From Cloacimonetes bacterium UBA6081 (GTDB lineage Bacteria; Cloacimonadota; Cloacimonadia; Cloacimonadales; Cloacimonadaceae), in contig DIXL01000027.1 of NCBI GenBank assembly GCA_002428685.1, positions 14,209-26,577 of the forward strand: a stretch of 12,369 nt of DNA. Reading direction: 5' to 3'. Positions 1-8,135 of this stretch are shown here, one piece after another (positions within the stretch are counted from its first letter, which is position 1; each line of letters opens with the position of its first letter). Both the position numbers and the translations under genes were made by a program. The notes beneath the pieces are model-generated. The model was not told the origin of the DNA. It was given only the letters and a program-made list of their open reading frames with translations, and did not search any database.

Positions 1-76
1 AAAATTGTAAGTCAAAACCCAAAATCATTGCGTAATGAGCTGTAATGCAACAAAATCTTTCAAGCGAAAAAACCTC

Positions 77-105
77 TTGACGGAATTGGTAGTATGGAAA
101 AGAAT
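77..105 (+). promoter_or_regulatory. Possible weak sigma-70-like promoter for the glucan operon
   Basis: A TTGACG hexamer at 77-82 matches the -35 consensus at five of six positions. With a 17-nt spacer it is followed by AAGAAT at 100-105, which matches the -10 consensus at only three of six. The rest of 1-143 holds no gene that I can support; it is AT-rich, and the only other item is a 15-nt sequence at 11-25 that recurs inverted at the right end of the window. The position, about 40-65 nt before the first gene of a six-gene run, is what makes a promoter plausible. The -10 box is poor, so this is a weak call. Confidence 0.25.
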
Positions 106-143
106 CAACACATGAGTATAGAAAGACTTTTACTGGGGGTTCA

Positions 144-2180
144 ATGAACAACTACTTCATGGAAACGCATCACCATGAGTGGATTTTAACTAATCGTTTA
201 GGTGCTTATGCGCTTGGAACAGGAAACCTGATTAATCAACGTAAATATCATGGTTTGTTGATTAGTAGCGATAAACATTTTAACCGGATCAATCTGGTGG
301 CTGGGATTGAAGAAAAGGTTGAATGGCGCGGCGAAATAATCCACCTGGATAGTAATAATTATAGCAACTGCATCTACCCGGAAGGTTTTTTGCATTTGGT
401 AAAACCGTGGTTGAGACCTTATCCTGCTTTTCTGTATTCTGCGCTTCCGCATCAGAATGACATTTTGGTTCTAAAAGAAATAATGATGGATGAGAATACC
501 AATACAACGCTGGTGAAATATACCAATCTGGGACATCATCTCTTGCATTTTGAGTTCCACCCCAAATTTACCTTTACTCCCCATCATGAGCTTAACCAAC
601 CAGGAAGTCTGGATTTTAGCCGTTTTGATACTGCAATTGACCCCCAAACTGCTTTTACCCGCTATTCTGCAAGACGCCAGGACAACAATATCAGTGTATT
701 CGGGGCAATATTACATGGAGAAGTGCTGGGAAACCGCTATGTTTATTACAACGTATTTTACCCTTGGGAAGTAATGAGTGGATACCCAGGAATTGGAGAC
801 CAGGTAAGCCTTTTTCAGCTTAGTTTTGATCTTAAAGTGGGGCAGAGTAACTACTTGCTGTTTAGCGATGAAGCCATAGCAGATGCACAGGTCTTGATTG
901 ATCGCATCGAAGGCAGGTATGCAGATTTGCCCAAACCAATGGATTTCCCGCTGAAACCCGATAAGGATAATAATCTGTTGAGCGAAATTGACTATAACGA
1001 TAACTATCTGTTCAAGTTCCCGGAATATATGAAAATTTTGGAATTTGCGCTTACAGACTTTTTGGCAAATGACGATATCGTGGCAGGTTATCCATTTTAT
1101 GGAGCTTGGGGCAGAGACACAATGGTGGTTTTAAATGCGTTGTTGCACAGTCCCAATCGCTTGGAGACAGTGGAACGCATATTGGAACAATATAGCGGAA
1201 CCATTAAAAATGGTTTGATCCCCAATATGCTTGCCGAATCTGGCAGAGAAGCTAATTTTGATAGTATTGATGCCACATTATGGTATATCATTCTTCTTTG
1301 GAAACTGGGAAAACGGAAACAACATCCCGATTACTGGAAAGAGAAAATTGCGCTATCCGAAGAAATGCTTACCTCCATAATGAATAACTTCACATATCAC
1401 TTTGATGTTCGCAGGGACGGATTGATAGAGCTGCATGAGGATTTTGCTTATGGAACCTGGATGGACGTTCGGATTGACGGTAAAGCTATCACTCCCCGCA
1501 GCGGAGCACCCATAGAAATAAATGCCTTGTGGTATAATGCCCTTTGCAGTTATGAAGCTATGTGCGTGAAATTCAGTGAAGCTACTAAGCAGACCAATCC
1601 AGCCTTGGAACAGCTTATTGAGCTAAAAACCAGAGTGCTGACTTCCATGCAGAAATTTGTCAAAGACGGATATGTGGCAGACAGGCTAAAAGGTGATGAA
1701 GCCATCATTGAAATCCGGCCTAATGTGATAATAGCCTTATCTTTACCCTGGCCGGTTTTTTCGCAGGATATTATGCAGTTGGTTCTGGAGCGTTCATTTT
1801 CCGAGCTTTATACAAATTATGGAATTCGCACCCTTAGTCCCAAAGACATCCGTTTCCGTAAAAAATATTATGGAACCCAGCGGGAGCGTGATTTATCCTA
1901 TCACAATGGAAGTGTTTGGGCTTGGCTGCTTGGTCCATTATGCGGTTTGTATGTAAAGGCCTATACAGGAGTGAAGCCTGTTTCTGAGATCAAAGAGTCA
2001 TTAGCTTCCTTTGTCCACACTTTCCGGCAGAGCTTTATGCGTGGGCACATTGCTTCCATTGCAGAAATCTGGGATGGGGATGCTCCTCACTTTCCAAAGG
2101 GTGCACCCGCACAGGCATGGAGCGTTGCAGCTCTTTACAATGTGGAAAGCTATCTCCTTGCTTTAGAGGAGGAGAAATGA
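144..2180 (+). CDS. Glycogen debranching enzyme (amylo-alpha-1,6-glucosidase, GH133 type)
   Basis: Predicted cytoplasmic enzyme that hydrolyses alpha-1,6 branch points in glycogen or limit dextrins. At 678 aa it matches the archaeal/bacterial-type debranching enzymes, which have an N-terminal beta-rich domain and a C-terminal (alpha/alpha)6 barrel. The N-domain signature ILTNRLGAYALGTGN lies at about residues 14-28, followed by RKYHGLL. The barrel begins near residue 295 with YPFYGAWGRDTMV (316-328). Further family blocks are GTWMD (437-441), the PIEINALWYNAL segment (456-467), YHNGSVWAWLLGP (586-598) and EIWDGDAPHFPKGAPAQAWS (641-660). The start at 144 has a GGGGG purine run 4 nt upstream; an in-frame ATG at 159 is the alternative. 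It is the first gene of the operon, and its TGA overlaps the ATG of the next gene (ATGA), suggesting translational coupling. I see no signal peptide. The family call is firm; the exact substrate is inferred. Confidence 0.93.
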   Translation: MNNYFMETHHHEWILTNRLGAYALGTGNLINQRKYHGLLISSDKHFNRINLVAGIEEKVEWRGEIIHLDSNNYSNCIYPEGFLHLVKPWLRPYPAFLYSALPHQNDILVLKEIMMDENTNTTLVKYTNLGHHLLHFEFHPKFTFTPHHELNQPGSLDFSRFDTAIDPQTAFTRYSARRQDNNISVFGAILHGEVLGNRYVYYNVFYPWEVMSGYPGIGDQVSLFQLSFDLKVGQSNYLLFSDEAIADAQVLIDRIEGRYADLPKPMDFPLKPDKDNNLLSEIDYNDNYLFKFPEYMKILEFALTDFLANDDIVAGYPFYGAWGRDTMVVLNALLHSPNRLETVERILEQYSGTIKNGLIPNMLAESGREANFDSIDATLWYIILLWKLGKRKQHPDYWKEKIALSEEMLTSIMNNFTYHFDVRRDGLIELHEDFAYGTWMDVRIDGKAITPRSGAPIEINALWYNALCSYEAMCVKFSEATKQTNPALEQLIELKTRVLTSMQKFVKDGYVADRLKGDEAIIEIRPNVIIALSLPWPVFSQDIMQLVLERSFSELYTNYGIRTLSPKDIRFRKKYYGTQRERDLSYHNGSVWAWLLGPLCGLYVKAYTGVKPVSEIKESLASFVHTFRQSFMRGHIASIAEIWDGDAPHFPKGAPAQAWSVAALYNVESYLLALEEEK

Positions 2181-3529
2181 AAATCCTGATGTTCACCTGG
2201 GAATTTCCACCTCTCATTTCCGGAGGATTGGGAATGGCTTGTTATGGCATGGTGAAAGCACTTCTGGTTCAAGGGATAAAGATTGATCTTGTTTTGCCCA
2301 CCAAAGAACTGGTATATTTCCCACTGCGAGATGAAAGCGATGCCGATACCTTGCCGGCAGTTTTCCTTGATCCTGTTCTGCAAAAGGAATTCAGTGAGCG
2401 CAGCTTTAGCACCTTGAGCCAAAAACTTGAGTATGTAGGCATCAGCGGTCGTCCCGAAAGTTATTTTAATCTGGGTGAAATAAAACAGTATGCTGTGGCC
2501 GTAAAGCGAGAAAGCTGGCTAACTCAGGTGGTTACTCATGAAGAACGTGAGTTGTGGGAAGAAATGACTACAAACCTGATTGGCGAAGAAGACTTGATGC
2601 GCAAGGTTCAGGAATACACCTTGCGTGCAGATCGCTTTGCAAAAGTGCTGGATTATGATTTGATCCATGCTCACGATTGGTTATCCTATCCCAGCGGAAT
2701 GCTGGCAAAACAGATATCCAAAAAACCTTTGATAGTTCATATACATGCCACAGAATTTGACCGTGCAGGCGGCCCTGGCGATGAAAGAATTCATAAAATT
2801 GAACATGCCGGAATGACTTATGCCGACAAGGTTATTGCGGTGTCCAAATATACTGCACAAATGATTATGAGCCGCTATCGCATAGACACAGGTAAGATTA
2901 GGATTATCCACAATGCCTTTTCACTGCCGGCAGAGTCTTTTCATAAACGGCACCGCATATTTTCGGGGCCAACTGTCCTATTTTTGGGTAGAGTAACTCT
3001 TCAAAAGGGACCGGATTATTTCCTGGATGTGGCGGAAAGAGTGTTAAAAGTGCATCCAGAGGCAAGATTCATTATTGCCGGAACTGGTGATATGTCGCGT
3101 CAGGTGATCCGTCGTTCTGCTTATCTACGGTTAAAGAACCGATTTCTGTTTACCGGTTTTTTAAATCGTAAACAGGTGGAAAGAGTGCTTCAAGCCGCTG
3201 ATATTTATGTGCTGCCATCTGTATCGGAACCTTTTGGAATTTCGCCTTTGGAAGCCATGGCTTTTGGTATTACCTCCATTATCTCCAAACAATCCGGGGT
3301 TGCAGAGGTTGTAAATCATGCGTTCAAGATTGATTATTGGGATATAGACCTGTGGGCAGATACTATCAATCATCTGATAGAAAATCCCGAGAAATGCAAG
3401 AAAATGGGCATAGAGGGCATGAATGAAGTTAATCGCATCCAATGGGATGAAGCTGCCGAAAAAATCAGACATTTATATTCAACAACCCTGGCAGAATATA
3501 TCCGCCGCATGAGCAATAAAGGGGAGTAG
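2177..3529 (+). CDS. GT-B glycosyltransferase, glycogen-synthase-like (GT4/GT5 type)
   Basis: Predicted retaining glycosyltransferase with a GT-B fold, 450 aa. Given its neighbours it probably extends an alpha-1,4-glucan from a nucleotide-glucose donor. The N-terminus MKILMFTWEFPPLISGGLG is the starch/glycogen-synthase-like opening with its glycine-rich donor loop (residues 16-19). HAHDWLSYPSG (164-174) is the typical mid N-domain block. In the C-domain, FLGRVTLQKGPDYFLD (269-284) carries the conserved Arg272 and Lys277. SEPFGISPLEA (350-360) holds the EX7E pair Glu351 and Glu359. I chose the ATG at 2177, although an in-frame ATG lies 60 nt upstream. A strong GAGGAGG Shine-Dalgarno sequence directly precedes 2177, homology starts there, and the site overlaps the upstream stop as ATGA. 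Assignment to glycogen synthesis rests on the flanking debranching and GH57 genes; another glucosyl acceptor is possible. Confidence 0.88.
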   Translation: MKILMFTWEFPPLISGGLGMACYGMVKALLVQGIKIDLVLPTKELVYFPLRDESDADTLPAVFLDPVLQKEFSERSFSTLSQKLEYVGISGRPESYFNLGEIKQYAVAVKRESWLTQVVTHEERELWEEMTTNLIGEEDLMRKVQEYTLRADRFAKVLDYDLIHAHDWLSYPSGMLAKQISKKPLIVHIHATEFDRAGGPGDERIHKIEHAGMTYADKVIAVSKYTAQMIMSRYRIDTGKIRIIHNAFSLPAESFHKRHRIFSGPTVLFLGRVTLQKGPDYFLDVAERVLKVHPEARFIIAGTGDMSRQVIRRSAYLRLKNRFLFTGFLNRKQVERVLQAADIYVLPSVSEPFGISPLEAMAFGITSIISKQSGVAEVVNHAFKIDYWDIDLWADTINHLIENPEKCKKMGIEGMNEVNRIQWDEAAEKIRHLYSTTLAEYIRRMSNKGE

Positions 3530-3531
3530 TT

Positions 3532-4731
3532 ATGCTGAATATAATATTTTACTTTCAAGTGCACCAACCCTATCGCTTAAAACACTTCAATGTGCTGGAT
3601 ATAGGCCACAATGCCAACATGTTTAATGACAAACTGAATGGCCAGGTAATGCGCAAAGTAGCCGAAAAATGTTACTTACCTACAAACAAATTGTTGTTGG
3701 AACTAATCCGCCAAAGCGAAGGAAGGTTCAAGATTGCTTATTCCATCACAGGCACCGCGATTGAACAGTTTAAACAATACTCGCCCGAAACGCTGGACTC
3801 ATTTAAAAAGTTAGTCGATACCGGCTGTGTGGAAATTATGGGTGAAACTTATTTCCACTCCCTGGCTTTTTTGTATGATACCAACGAGTTTCTGGATCAG
3901 GTAATGATGCATCGCGAACTAATGCAGCAGGAATTTGGCTATTATACCACCACCTTCCGCAACACAGAATTGATCTACCAGGATAGACTATCCGATCTTA
4001 TTTATGAAGTGGAAGGATTTAAGACTATTGTAACAGAGGGAGTGGATAGAATTCTTGATTGGCGAACCCCGCTTTATGCTTATAAAAACTATTCCAAAGA
4101 CATAAACCTGCTGCTTAAATACTATCAATTAGCCGATGACATAGCATTTCGCTTTTCAAATCGTGATTGGCCGGAATATCCTTTGACTGTGGAAAAATTT
4201 GTAAACTGGATAGATCACCTAACTCTGGCAGAGACCGGAGGTAAAAACCTGTTCCTGAATCTGTTTATGGATTATGAAACCTTTGGCGAGCATCAATGGG
4301 CTTCCTCTGGTATATTTGATTTCATGCGCCATTTCCCCAAGGCAGTTTTAGCCAAACAACACCTCGGTTTTGCCAATCCTAAAGATATCAATCATTTAAC
4401 CAATTATCAACAAGAGTCATTGTCCTTCCCAGAGGCAGTATCCTGGGCAGATGAGCAGCGCGACCTATCAGCCTGGCTGGAAAATGATATGCAAAAGAAT
4501 GCCATCGAGACTCTTTATGAGCTATTTACCCGCATCAAACAAAAGGGTGATCCGGATTTATTGCGCATAGCCAGGTTGTTATCCACCTCCGATCATTTCT
4601 ATTACATGTGTTCCAAGTATTTCCAGGATGGCGATGTGCATAAGTATTTTTCGCCATACGATTCTCCAGACCAGGCTTATGTATATTACATCACTGCGCT
4701 TGCAGAGCTTGAAGAACGACTTTTGAGGTAG
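3532..4731 (+). CDS. Glycoside hydrolase family 57 (alpha-amylase or 4-alpha-glucanotransferase-like)
   Basis: A 399-aa GH57 enzyme, predicted to cleave or transfer alpha-1,4-glucan chains by the retaining mechanism. Conserved region 1 is the HQP at residues 11-13. The MGETYFHSL block lies at 103-111. The TFRNTELIY segment (141-149) contains Glu146 at the nucleophile position. MDYETFGEHQW (246-256) contains Asp247 at the general acid/base position. A C-terminal helical region includes WADEQRDLSAWLEN (305-318). It is a compact family member with no added carbohydrate-binding module. No signal peptide is evident, so it should act in the cytoplasm on the same polymer as its neighbours. The ATG lies 2 nt after the preceding stop, with GGGGAG as ribosome binding site overlapping the end of the upstream gene. 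The family is clear from the motifs; amylase versus glucanotransferase versus branching activity cannot be decided from sequence alone. Confidence 0.92.
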   Translation: MLNIIFYFQVHQPYRLKHFNVLDIGHNANMFNDKLNGQVMRKVAEKCYLPTNKLLLELIRQSEGRFKIAYSITGTAIEQFKQYSPETLDSFKKLVDTGCVEIMGETYFHSLAFLYDTNEFLDQVMMHRELMQQEFGYYTTTFRNTELIYQDRLSDLIYEVEGFKTIVTEGVDRILDWRTPLYAYKNYSKDINLLLKYYQLADDIAFRFSNRDWPEYPLTVEKFVNWIDHLTLAETGGKNLFLNLFMDYETFGEHQWASSGIFDFMRHFPKAVLAKQHLGFANPKDINHLTNYQQESLSFPEAVSWADEQRDLSAWLENDMQKNAIETLYELFTRIKQKGDPDLLRIARLLSTSDHFYYMCSKYFQDGDVHKYFSPYDSPDQAYVYYITALAELEERLLR

Positions 4732-4738
4732 TGAGTTT

Positions 4739-6154
4739 ATGAAAGGCAAAATACTGATTCTTGAAGATGATATTGTCCTGGCAGAGCAAATTGCCAAAGT
4801 AATGAAACGTTACGATTATGAAGTAGGATTAACCGTAAATAGTGACCATTTTTTTGAGAAACTTAGGATTTTTCAGCCGGATGTAATTTTATTAGATGTG
4901 TTTTTGGTAGGCTCGAAGTTAAATGGTATTCAAGTTCTTAAGCATCTGAAAGATAACCTGGATTTAAACTACAAAGTAATAGTGGTTTCGGGTGAAGTTA
5001 CTTCTTCCCAAATTAGCGAAATCCGGGCTTTGGGAGCTTATCACTTTATTGAAAAAGGCTCTGCTTTCAGCACAAATCAGCTATTATTGCACATTGAAAA
5101 TGCAATTACCCTAAAGCACCAGGAAGAAGAGCACATAGGCCTGCAGATTGAATATATAAATCTGAAAAAGCAGTTTACCCGCAGCTTTCCCTTTATTGGC
5201 GAAAGTGAATCTGTTAACAAGCTACGGGATCAGATTAGTAAACTGGCTTCCGTTGATGAAGATATATTCTTAGTAGGAGAAACTGGAACCGGCAAGGAAG
5301 TGGCTGCTAATTATTACTATATAAATTCACATCGTTTTGGTAAGCCTTTTCACACGGTTAATTGCAGTGCTTTGTCCGAGAGTTTGATCGAATCGGAACT
5401 TTTTGGCCATATAAAGGGCTCGTTCACCAGTGCAGAACGTAATAAAACCGGGTTCTTTGAGGAATGCAGCAACGGTTTATTATTTCTGGATGAAGTAACC
5501 AATCTGTCGCTTGCAGCCCAATCAAAAATCCTTAGGGCAATAGAAAACAAAGAAATTCAAGTTGTTGGCGGTAGCCTGAAAAGGGTTGATACGCGTTTGA
5601 TTTTTGCCTCTAATGCAGGTTTGGAAAAACTTTCAGATGCGGATAAATTCCGTAAAGACCTGTTTTACCGCATTGAAGGAAATATTGTAGAGCTTCCTCC
5701 TTTGCGGGAACGAGATGACGACATACTATTGCTGATGAGCTATTTCTTCACTAACTTCTCTTCACAGTATAGCGTTATAGACCAGATTGACCTTCCGGCT
5801 TTAAAAGGAGATTTGCTTAGCTATAATTGGCCGGGTAACATCAGAGAACTGCGAAATTTCTGCAAGTTCATTATGATTAACGAAAGCAGGATAAGTAATG
5901 TTACAATTTTAAAGCACTTAAAACAAAAGCATAATAAATCGTATGAAGAAAGTGGCGTTAACCTCGATAAATACATAAAGATACCGACTTTGAAAGAGAG
6001 CATCTTTTCCTTTGAGCGCGATTATTTATTATACCATTTGCAACAAAATGACTACAAGGTTTCCAAGACGTCCAAAGCCATTGGGATTGAACGCACCACC
6101 TTGTATAAAAAGATGAAGGGTCTGGATATCTTAATCACTGACATTGAGGAATAA
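4739..6154 (+). CDS. Sigma-54-dependent response regulator (REC-AAA+-Fis HTH, NtrC family)
   Basis: A 471-aa transcriptional activator. The receiver domain (about 1-125) has the acidic pair Asp10/Asp11, phospho-acceptor Asp53 (ILLDVFL), Ser84 (VVSGE) and Lys106, so phosphorylation by a histidine kinase is expected. The AAA+ domain (about 150-380) shows Walker A GETGTGKE (180-187), Walker B LLFLDEV (247-253), FRKDLFYRI (304-312) with arginine-finger residues, and the sensor-II block YNWPGNIREL (362-371). The sigma-54-contacting GAFTGA loop reads GSFTSA (227-232): Phe and Thr are kept and two small residues are substituted. The C-terminal Fis-type helix-turn-helix is at about 437-458 (VSKTSKAIGIERTTLYKKM). 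No cognate kinase is encoded in the window, and I found no convincing -24/-12 promoter before the operon, so its targets are probably elsewhere. The ATG lies 7 nt after the GH57 stop, with GAGG upstream. Confidence 0.93.
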   Translation: MKGKILILEDDIVLAEQIAKVMKRYDYEVGLTVNSDHFFEKLRIFQPDVILLDVFLVGSKLNGIQVLKHLKDNLDLNYKVIVVSGEVTSSQISEIRALGAYHFIEKGSAFSTNQLLLHIENAITLKHQEEEHIGLQIEYINLKKQFTRSFPFIGESESVNKLRDQISKLASVDEDIFLVGETGTGKEVAANYYYINSHRFGKPFHTVNCSALSESLIESELFGHIKGSFTSAERNKTGFFEECSNGLLFLDEVTNLSLAAQSKILRAIENKEIQVVGGSLKRVDTRLIFASNAGLEKLSDADKFRKDLFYRIEGNIVELPPLRERDDDILLLMSYFFTNFSSQYSVIDQIDLPALKGDLLSYNWPGNIRELRNFCKFIMINESRISNVTILKHLKQKHNKSYEESGVNLDKYIKIPTLKESIFSFERDYLLYHLQQNDYKVSKTSKAIGIERTTLYKKMKGLDILITDIEE

Positions 6155-6156
6155 GC

Positions 6157-7032
6157 ATGTTTGGCGAAAACTGGGGGCTGAAGATAATCTCTGTGCTGAT
6201 GGCTGTATTCATCTGGGTTCAATCCTTGCTGTTAACAGAGCACCGAAGCGTTGTTTCCATGCCCATAGTTTTAAAGAATGTGCCTAAAAATCTTACTCTG
6301 GAGCGATTACCCCGCAGCATCCCTTTTAGCGTTCGCGGCAAAGGGATGGAGATTATCAAATTTAAATTTTCGCATACCAAAGTATATATTGATGCTTCGA
6401 AGATAAAACCCGGACACGATATCATCTCTTTGGCAGATTATACAATTGATCTTCCCGAAAACATCAATTTGACCCTGATTGGCCCCGTTGAAAAGCAGAA
6501 ACTGGCCGTTGATGCAGATGTATTTCACCAAAAAAAGGTTCCAGTAGTTTTGGGATTTGCCGATAACTTCACACGTAATCGCATCAGTAGCTTAAACTAT
6601 AAGATTCTTCCAGAGCAGGTAATTGTGTTTGGGCCAAAACGGAAAGTTATGCAGATACACCAGGTAAATACCGAAGCAATTACCCGCTCAATGCTGGATG
6701 AACATGAGTTTAGCTTGAAACTAACAGAAATGGATGATGATGTATCTATTTCGGAAAAACAAATAAAGGTTCTAATCTCAAGTTCTTACACTACATCTAA
6801 GGTTCTGGATGGAATCCCGATTTCTTTGGAACCGGGACAAGTGTGTTTTCCGGCGAAAGTAACTATTAAAATCTCAGGTGATTCCGATGTTTTAAAGGAT
6901 TTCAGTGCCCAATTCGTGAAAGTTTCCCTTGAACCCAATGCGGATGCTCAAGGTCTTTTCCCGCTAAAAGTTGAGGTTCCGCCCTCTGTTTCTGTTCTGG
7001 CTGTTACCCCCGATAAAGTCAGGCTGAAATAA
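6157..7032 (+). CDS. YbbR-domain protein with N-terminal membrane anchor
   Basis: A 291-aa protein with one hydrophobic segment at about residues 8-26 (LKIISVLMAVFIWVQSLLL), followed by beta-rich YbbR-like repeats at roughly 30-120, 125-205 and 214-291. The NWGLKIISVLMAVFIWV opening is typical of YbbR proteins, which are anchored in the inner membrane and expose their repeats outside the cytoplasm. In Firmicutes the homologue (CdaR) regulates the diadenylate cyclase CdaA, whose gene usually lies next to it. No such cyclase gene is present here; the neighbours are a sigma-54 regulator and tsaD. The function in this organism is therefore unknown, with an envelope role most likely. The start has a GAGGAA ribosome binding site, is 2 nt downstream of the previous stop, and the stop TAA abuts the ATG of tsaD directly. 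Repeat boundaries are approximate because this family diverges quickly. Confidence 0.82.
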   Translation: MFGENWGLKIISVLMAVFIWVQSLLLTEHRSVVSMPIVLKNVPKNLTLERLPRSIPFSVRGKGMEIIKFKFSHTKVYIDASKIKPGHDIISLADYTIDLPENINLTLIGPVEKQKLAVDADVFHQKKVPVVLGFADNFTRNRISSLNYKILPEQVIVFGPKRKVMQIHQVNTEAITRSMLDEHEFSLKLTEMDDDVSISEKQIKVLISSSYTTSKVLDGIPISLEPGQVCFPAKVTIKISGDSDVLKDFSAQFVKVSLEPNADAQGLFPLKVEVPPSVSVLAVTPDKVRLK

Positions 7033-8049
7033 ATGCCCCGATCCTACATTCTGGCCTTTGAGTCATCCTGCGATGATACATCTGTGGCTATTCTCGATAC
7101 AGACTACAACATTGCGGTAAACCTTTTATCCAGCCAACCTGAACATCTTGCTTACGGGGGTGTTTTACCCGAACTTGCTTCCAGGCTTCATCTTAAGCAT
7201 ATTTTGCTGCTCACCCAAAGTGCTCTGTCAATGTCAAATTTGAGCCTAACTGATATGTCTGCCATCGCAGTGTCTATAAATCCGGGACTCATTGGCTCTC
7301 TAATTGTGGGATTGTCTTTTGCCAAAAGCCTGGCCTGGAGTTTATCGCTTCCCCTGATTACCGTGAATCACATGTTGGCGCATGTTTTTGCAAATTTGAT
7401 AGATCATAAAGACATCACTCCTCCCTTTTTAGCTTTGGTGGTTTCGGGTGGGCACACAGAACTTGTTTATTTTAAAAGCTTTACAGATTTTGAAATTGTG
7501 GGAAAAACTGTGGATGATGCAGCAGGTGAAAGCTTTGATAAAGCCGCAAAATTGCTGGGTCTGGGGTTTCCGGGAGGGCCATTGATTGATAAGCTTGCCA
7601 AAGATGGTGATCCATCTTTCGTGAAATTCCCCAGGGGGATGTCCCAGAAAGATAATTTCAATTTTAGCTATAGTGGCCTTAAAACCTCCATTAAAACCTG
7701 GATTTACTCTCAAGAAGAAGACATCCTGAAAGAGAAGTTGCCGGACATTTGTGCCTCGGTTCAGCAAGCTATTATTGAGCCTTTAATTAATAAAAGCGTG
7801 CGGTGGGCGGTTCAGCATCAGGTTCCAGCCATATTAATCGCGGGGGGAGTGGCGGCTAATTCTGCTCTGCGTGGCCAATTAACCGAAAAAGCCGGTAAAC
7901 ATGGCATTCGAGTTTTCTATCCATCGCAGGGTTTGTGCATGGATAACGCTGCCATGGTTGCCGCGGCAGCTATACCAAAATATACCTCCGGCCAATATGC
8001 AAATCTAACAGTAAACGCCTTTTCGCAGAAAGGAACAAAAACTCTGTAA
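7033..8049 (+). CDS. tsaD: tRNA N6-adenosine threonylcarbamoyltransferase TsaD
   Basis: TsaD (formerly Gcp/YgjD) transfers the threonylcarbamoyl group from TC-AMP to A37 of tRNAs that read ANN codons, working with TsaB and TsaE in bacteria. At 338 aa it has the normal family length. The ESSCDDTS nucleotide-binding opening is at 10-17. The metal-binding HMLAH is at 113-117 (His113, His117), and SGGHTEL is at 138-144. DDAAGESFDKAAKLLGLG (161-178), GGVAAN (271-276) and CMDNAAMVA (302-310), with metal ligand Asp304, complete the ASKHA-fold active site. No key residue is missing. The ATG follows the ybbR stop with no gap; only a weak AGG is visible upstream, so translation probably depends on coupling. 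It is the last gene of the plus-strand operon. TsaB, TsaC and TsaE are not in the window. Confidence 0.97.
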   Translation: MPRSYILAFESSCDDTSVAILDTDYNIAVNLLSSQPEHLAYGGVLPELASRLHLKHILLLTQSALSMSNLSLTDMSAIAVSINPGLIGSLIVGLSFAKSLAWSLSLPLITVNHMLAHVFANLIDHKDITPPFLALVVSGGHTELVYFKSFTDFEIVGKTVDDAAGESFDKAAKLLGLGFPGGPLIDKLAKDGDPSFVKFPRGMSQKDNFNFSYSGLKTSIKTWIYSQEEDILKEKLPDICASVQQAIIEPLINKSVRWAVQHQVPAILIAGGVAANSALRGQLTEKAGKHGIRVFYPSQGLCMDNAAMVAAAAIPKYTSGQYANLTVNAFSQKGTKTL

Positions 8050-8135
8050 CCCAAAGGCACCCTTTCAATATTAGTGAATTATGGCTGAACCCTTTCCAAT
8101 TCATCCGCTTTAAAAATTCGCTCCTTCCTTATAGT

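Noticed and set aside
1..143. Sigma-54 (-24/-12) promoter before the glucan operon that the encoded regulator could use
   Set aside because: No GG-N10-GC arrangement with TGGCAC/TTGC-like flanks is visible in this stretch.
2117..2176. Upstream in-frame ATG that would lengthen the glycosyltransferase by 20 residues
   Set aside because: The extra residues overlap the debranching enzyme, lack family similarity, and the strong GAGGAGG site sits just before the ATG at 2177.
8053..8065. Small hairpin AAAGG-CAC-CCTTT just after tsaD as a terminator
   Set aside because: Only a 5-bp stem and no following T-tract; the large palindrome at 8136-8202 is a better candidate for marking the operon end.
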